DNA from: Rhizobium terricola | GTDB lineage: Bacteria > Pseudomonadota > Alphaproteobacteria > Rhizobiales > Rhizobiaceae | Assembly: GCF_012927355.1 (NCBI RefSeq) | Contig: NZ_JABBGK010000003.1 | Coordinates: forward strand, 434,001-498,000 | DNA length: 64,000 nt | Direction: 5' to 3' | In this document: positions 63,878 through 64,000 of the stretch, one piece after another | Layout of the letters: every line of letters starts with the position of its first letter | How positions within the stretch are numbered: position 1 is the stretch's first letter | Program-made: the position numbers and the translations under genes | The notes under the pieces: generated by a model | Database searches by the model: none | Seen by the model: the letters and a program-made list of their open reading frames with translations, nothing else | What the model was told of the DNA's origin: nothing

Positions 63878-64000
63878 GGTCTTCGCCGGGGCTGACTTTC
63901 GCCCCGAAACGAAGAGCACTTGTTAACCATGGGGGCGGTCGGCCCCCGCGGCGTTTACCGATCGCAAAGGAAACTCTGGTGATTTCGCTTCCGGGACAGC
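63878..64000 (+). other. Window end: hpt downstream region and possible next gene start
   Basis: A GC hairpin (CGGGGC/GCCCCG, around 63888-63907) follows hpt without a T-run. Another stem of GGGGGC and GCCCCC lies at about 63932-63948. A GTG at 63979 after AAAGGAAA could start the next gene (VISLPGQ), but only seven codons are visible, so it is not called. Confidence 0.35.

Overview
The window is ordinary high-GC chromosome of an alphaproteobacterium in the order Hyphomicrobiales, most likely family Rhizobiaceae. This rests on C4-pathway heme synthesis (hemA), aerobic cobaltochelatase cobS/cobT, an EcfG-type stress sigma factor with a NepR-like partner, and rhizobial gene neighbourhoods (accA-xerD-aroK-aroB, hisC-tyrC, ftsEX-hpt). 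No insertion sequence, prophage, CRISPR array or rRNA was seen. One tRNA gene, tRNA-Arg(CCT), is present.

Region 1 (1-7.2 kb) handles formate/oxalate. It holds the 3' end of an NAD-dependent formate dehydrogenase operon (fdsA end, fdhD, fdsD), an NtrC-type response regulator overlapping a membrane histidine kinase, and an oxalate/formate-antiporter-family transporter. Between kinase and transporter lie two near-identical palindromes and a well-formed sigma-54 promoter, so the control circuit can be read from sequence. Region 2 (7.2-11.7 kb) has two soluble tandem-PAS chemoreceptors and a cheW. Region 3 (11.7-14.5 kb) is arginine catabolism: arginase and ornithine aminotransferase with a divergent Lrp/AsnC regulator. 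Region 4 (14.5-21 kb) is tamA-tamB plus a glycine-zipper lipoprotein. Region 5 (21.3-25.1 kb) is a coxSLM-like molybdenum hydroxylase of form II type.

Region 6 (25.1-33.5 kb) has hemA behind an FNR/FixK-type site, dxr, an unusual TPC-motif metal P-type ATPase and a compact stress island. The island contains a YciF-like protein, a PAS-GGDEF cyclase, an EcfG-like sigma factor divergent from a NepR-like gene, a 111-residue conserved unknown and an HD protein. Promoters of the form GGAAC-N16/17-[C/G/T]GTT occur before the YciF gene, the NepR-like gene, the unknown gene and the HD gene; a near match precedes the sigma gene. One is a palindrome that reads as a perfect promoter on both strands. This is the most interesting part of the window.

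Region 7 (33.5-64 kb) is mostly housekeeping: peptidoglycan enzymes, a His-rich CobW GTPase, accA, xerD, aroK-aroB, a CorC-like CBS protein without its membrane half, bolA, a DnaJ-domain protein, cobST, a queuosine-precursor transporter, rpmB, gloB, hisC-tyrC, plsC, ftsEX and hpt, with several conserved unknowns between them.
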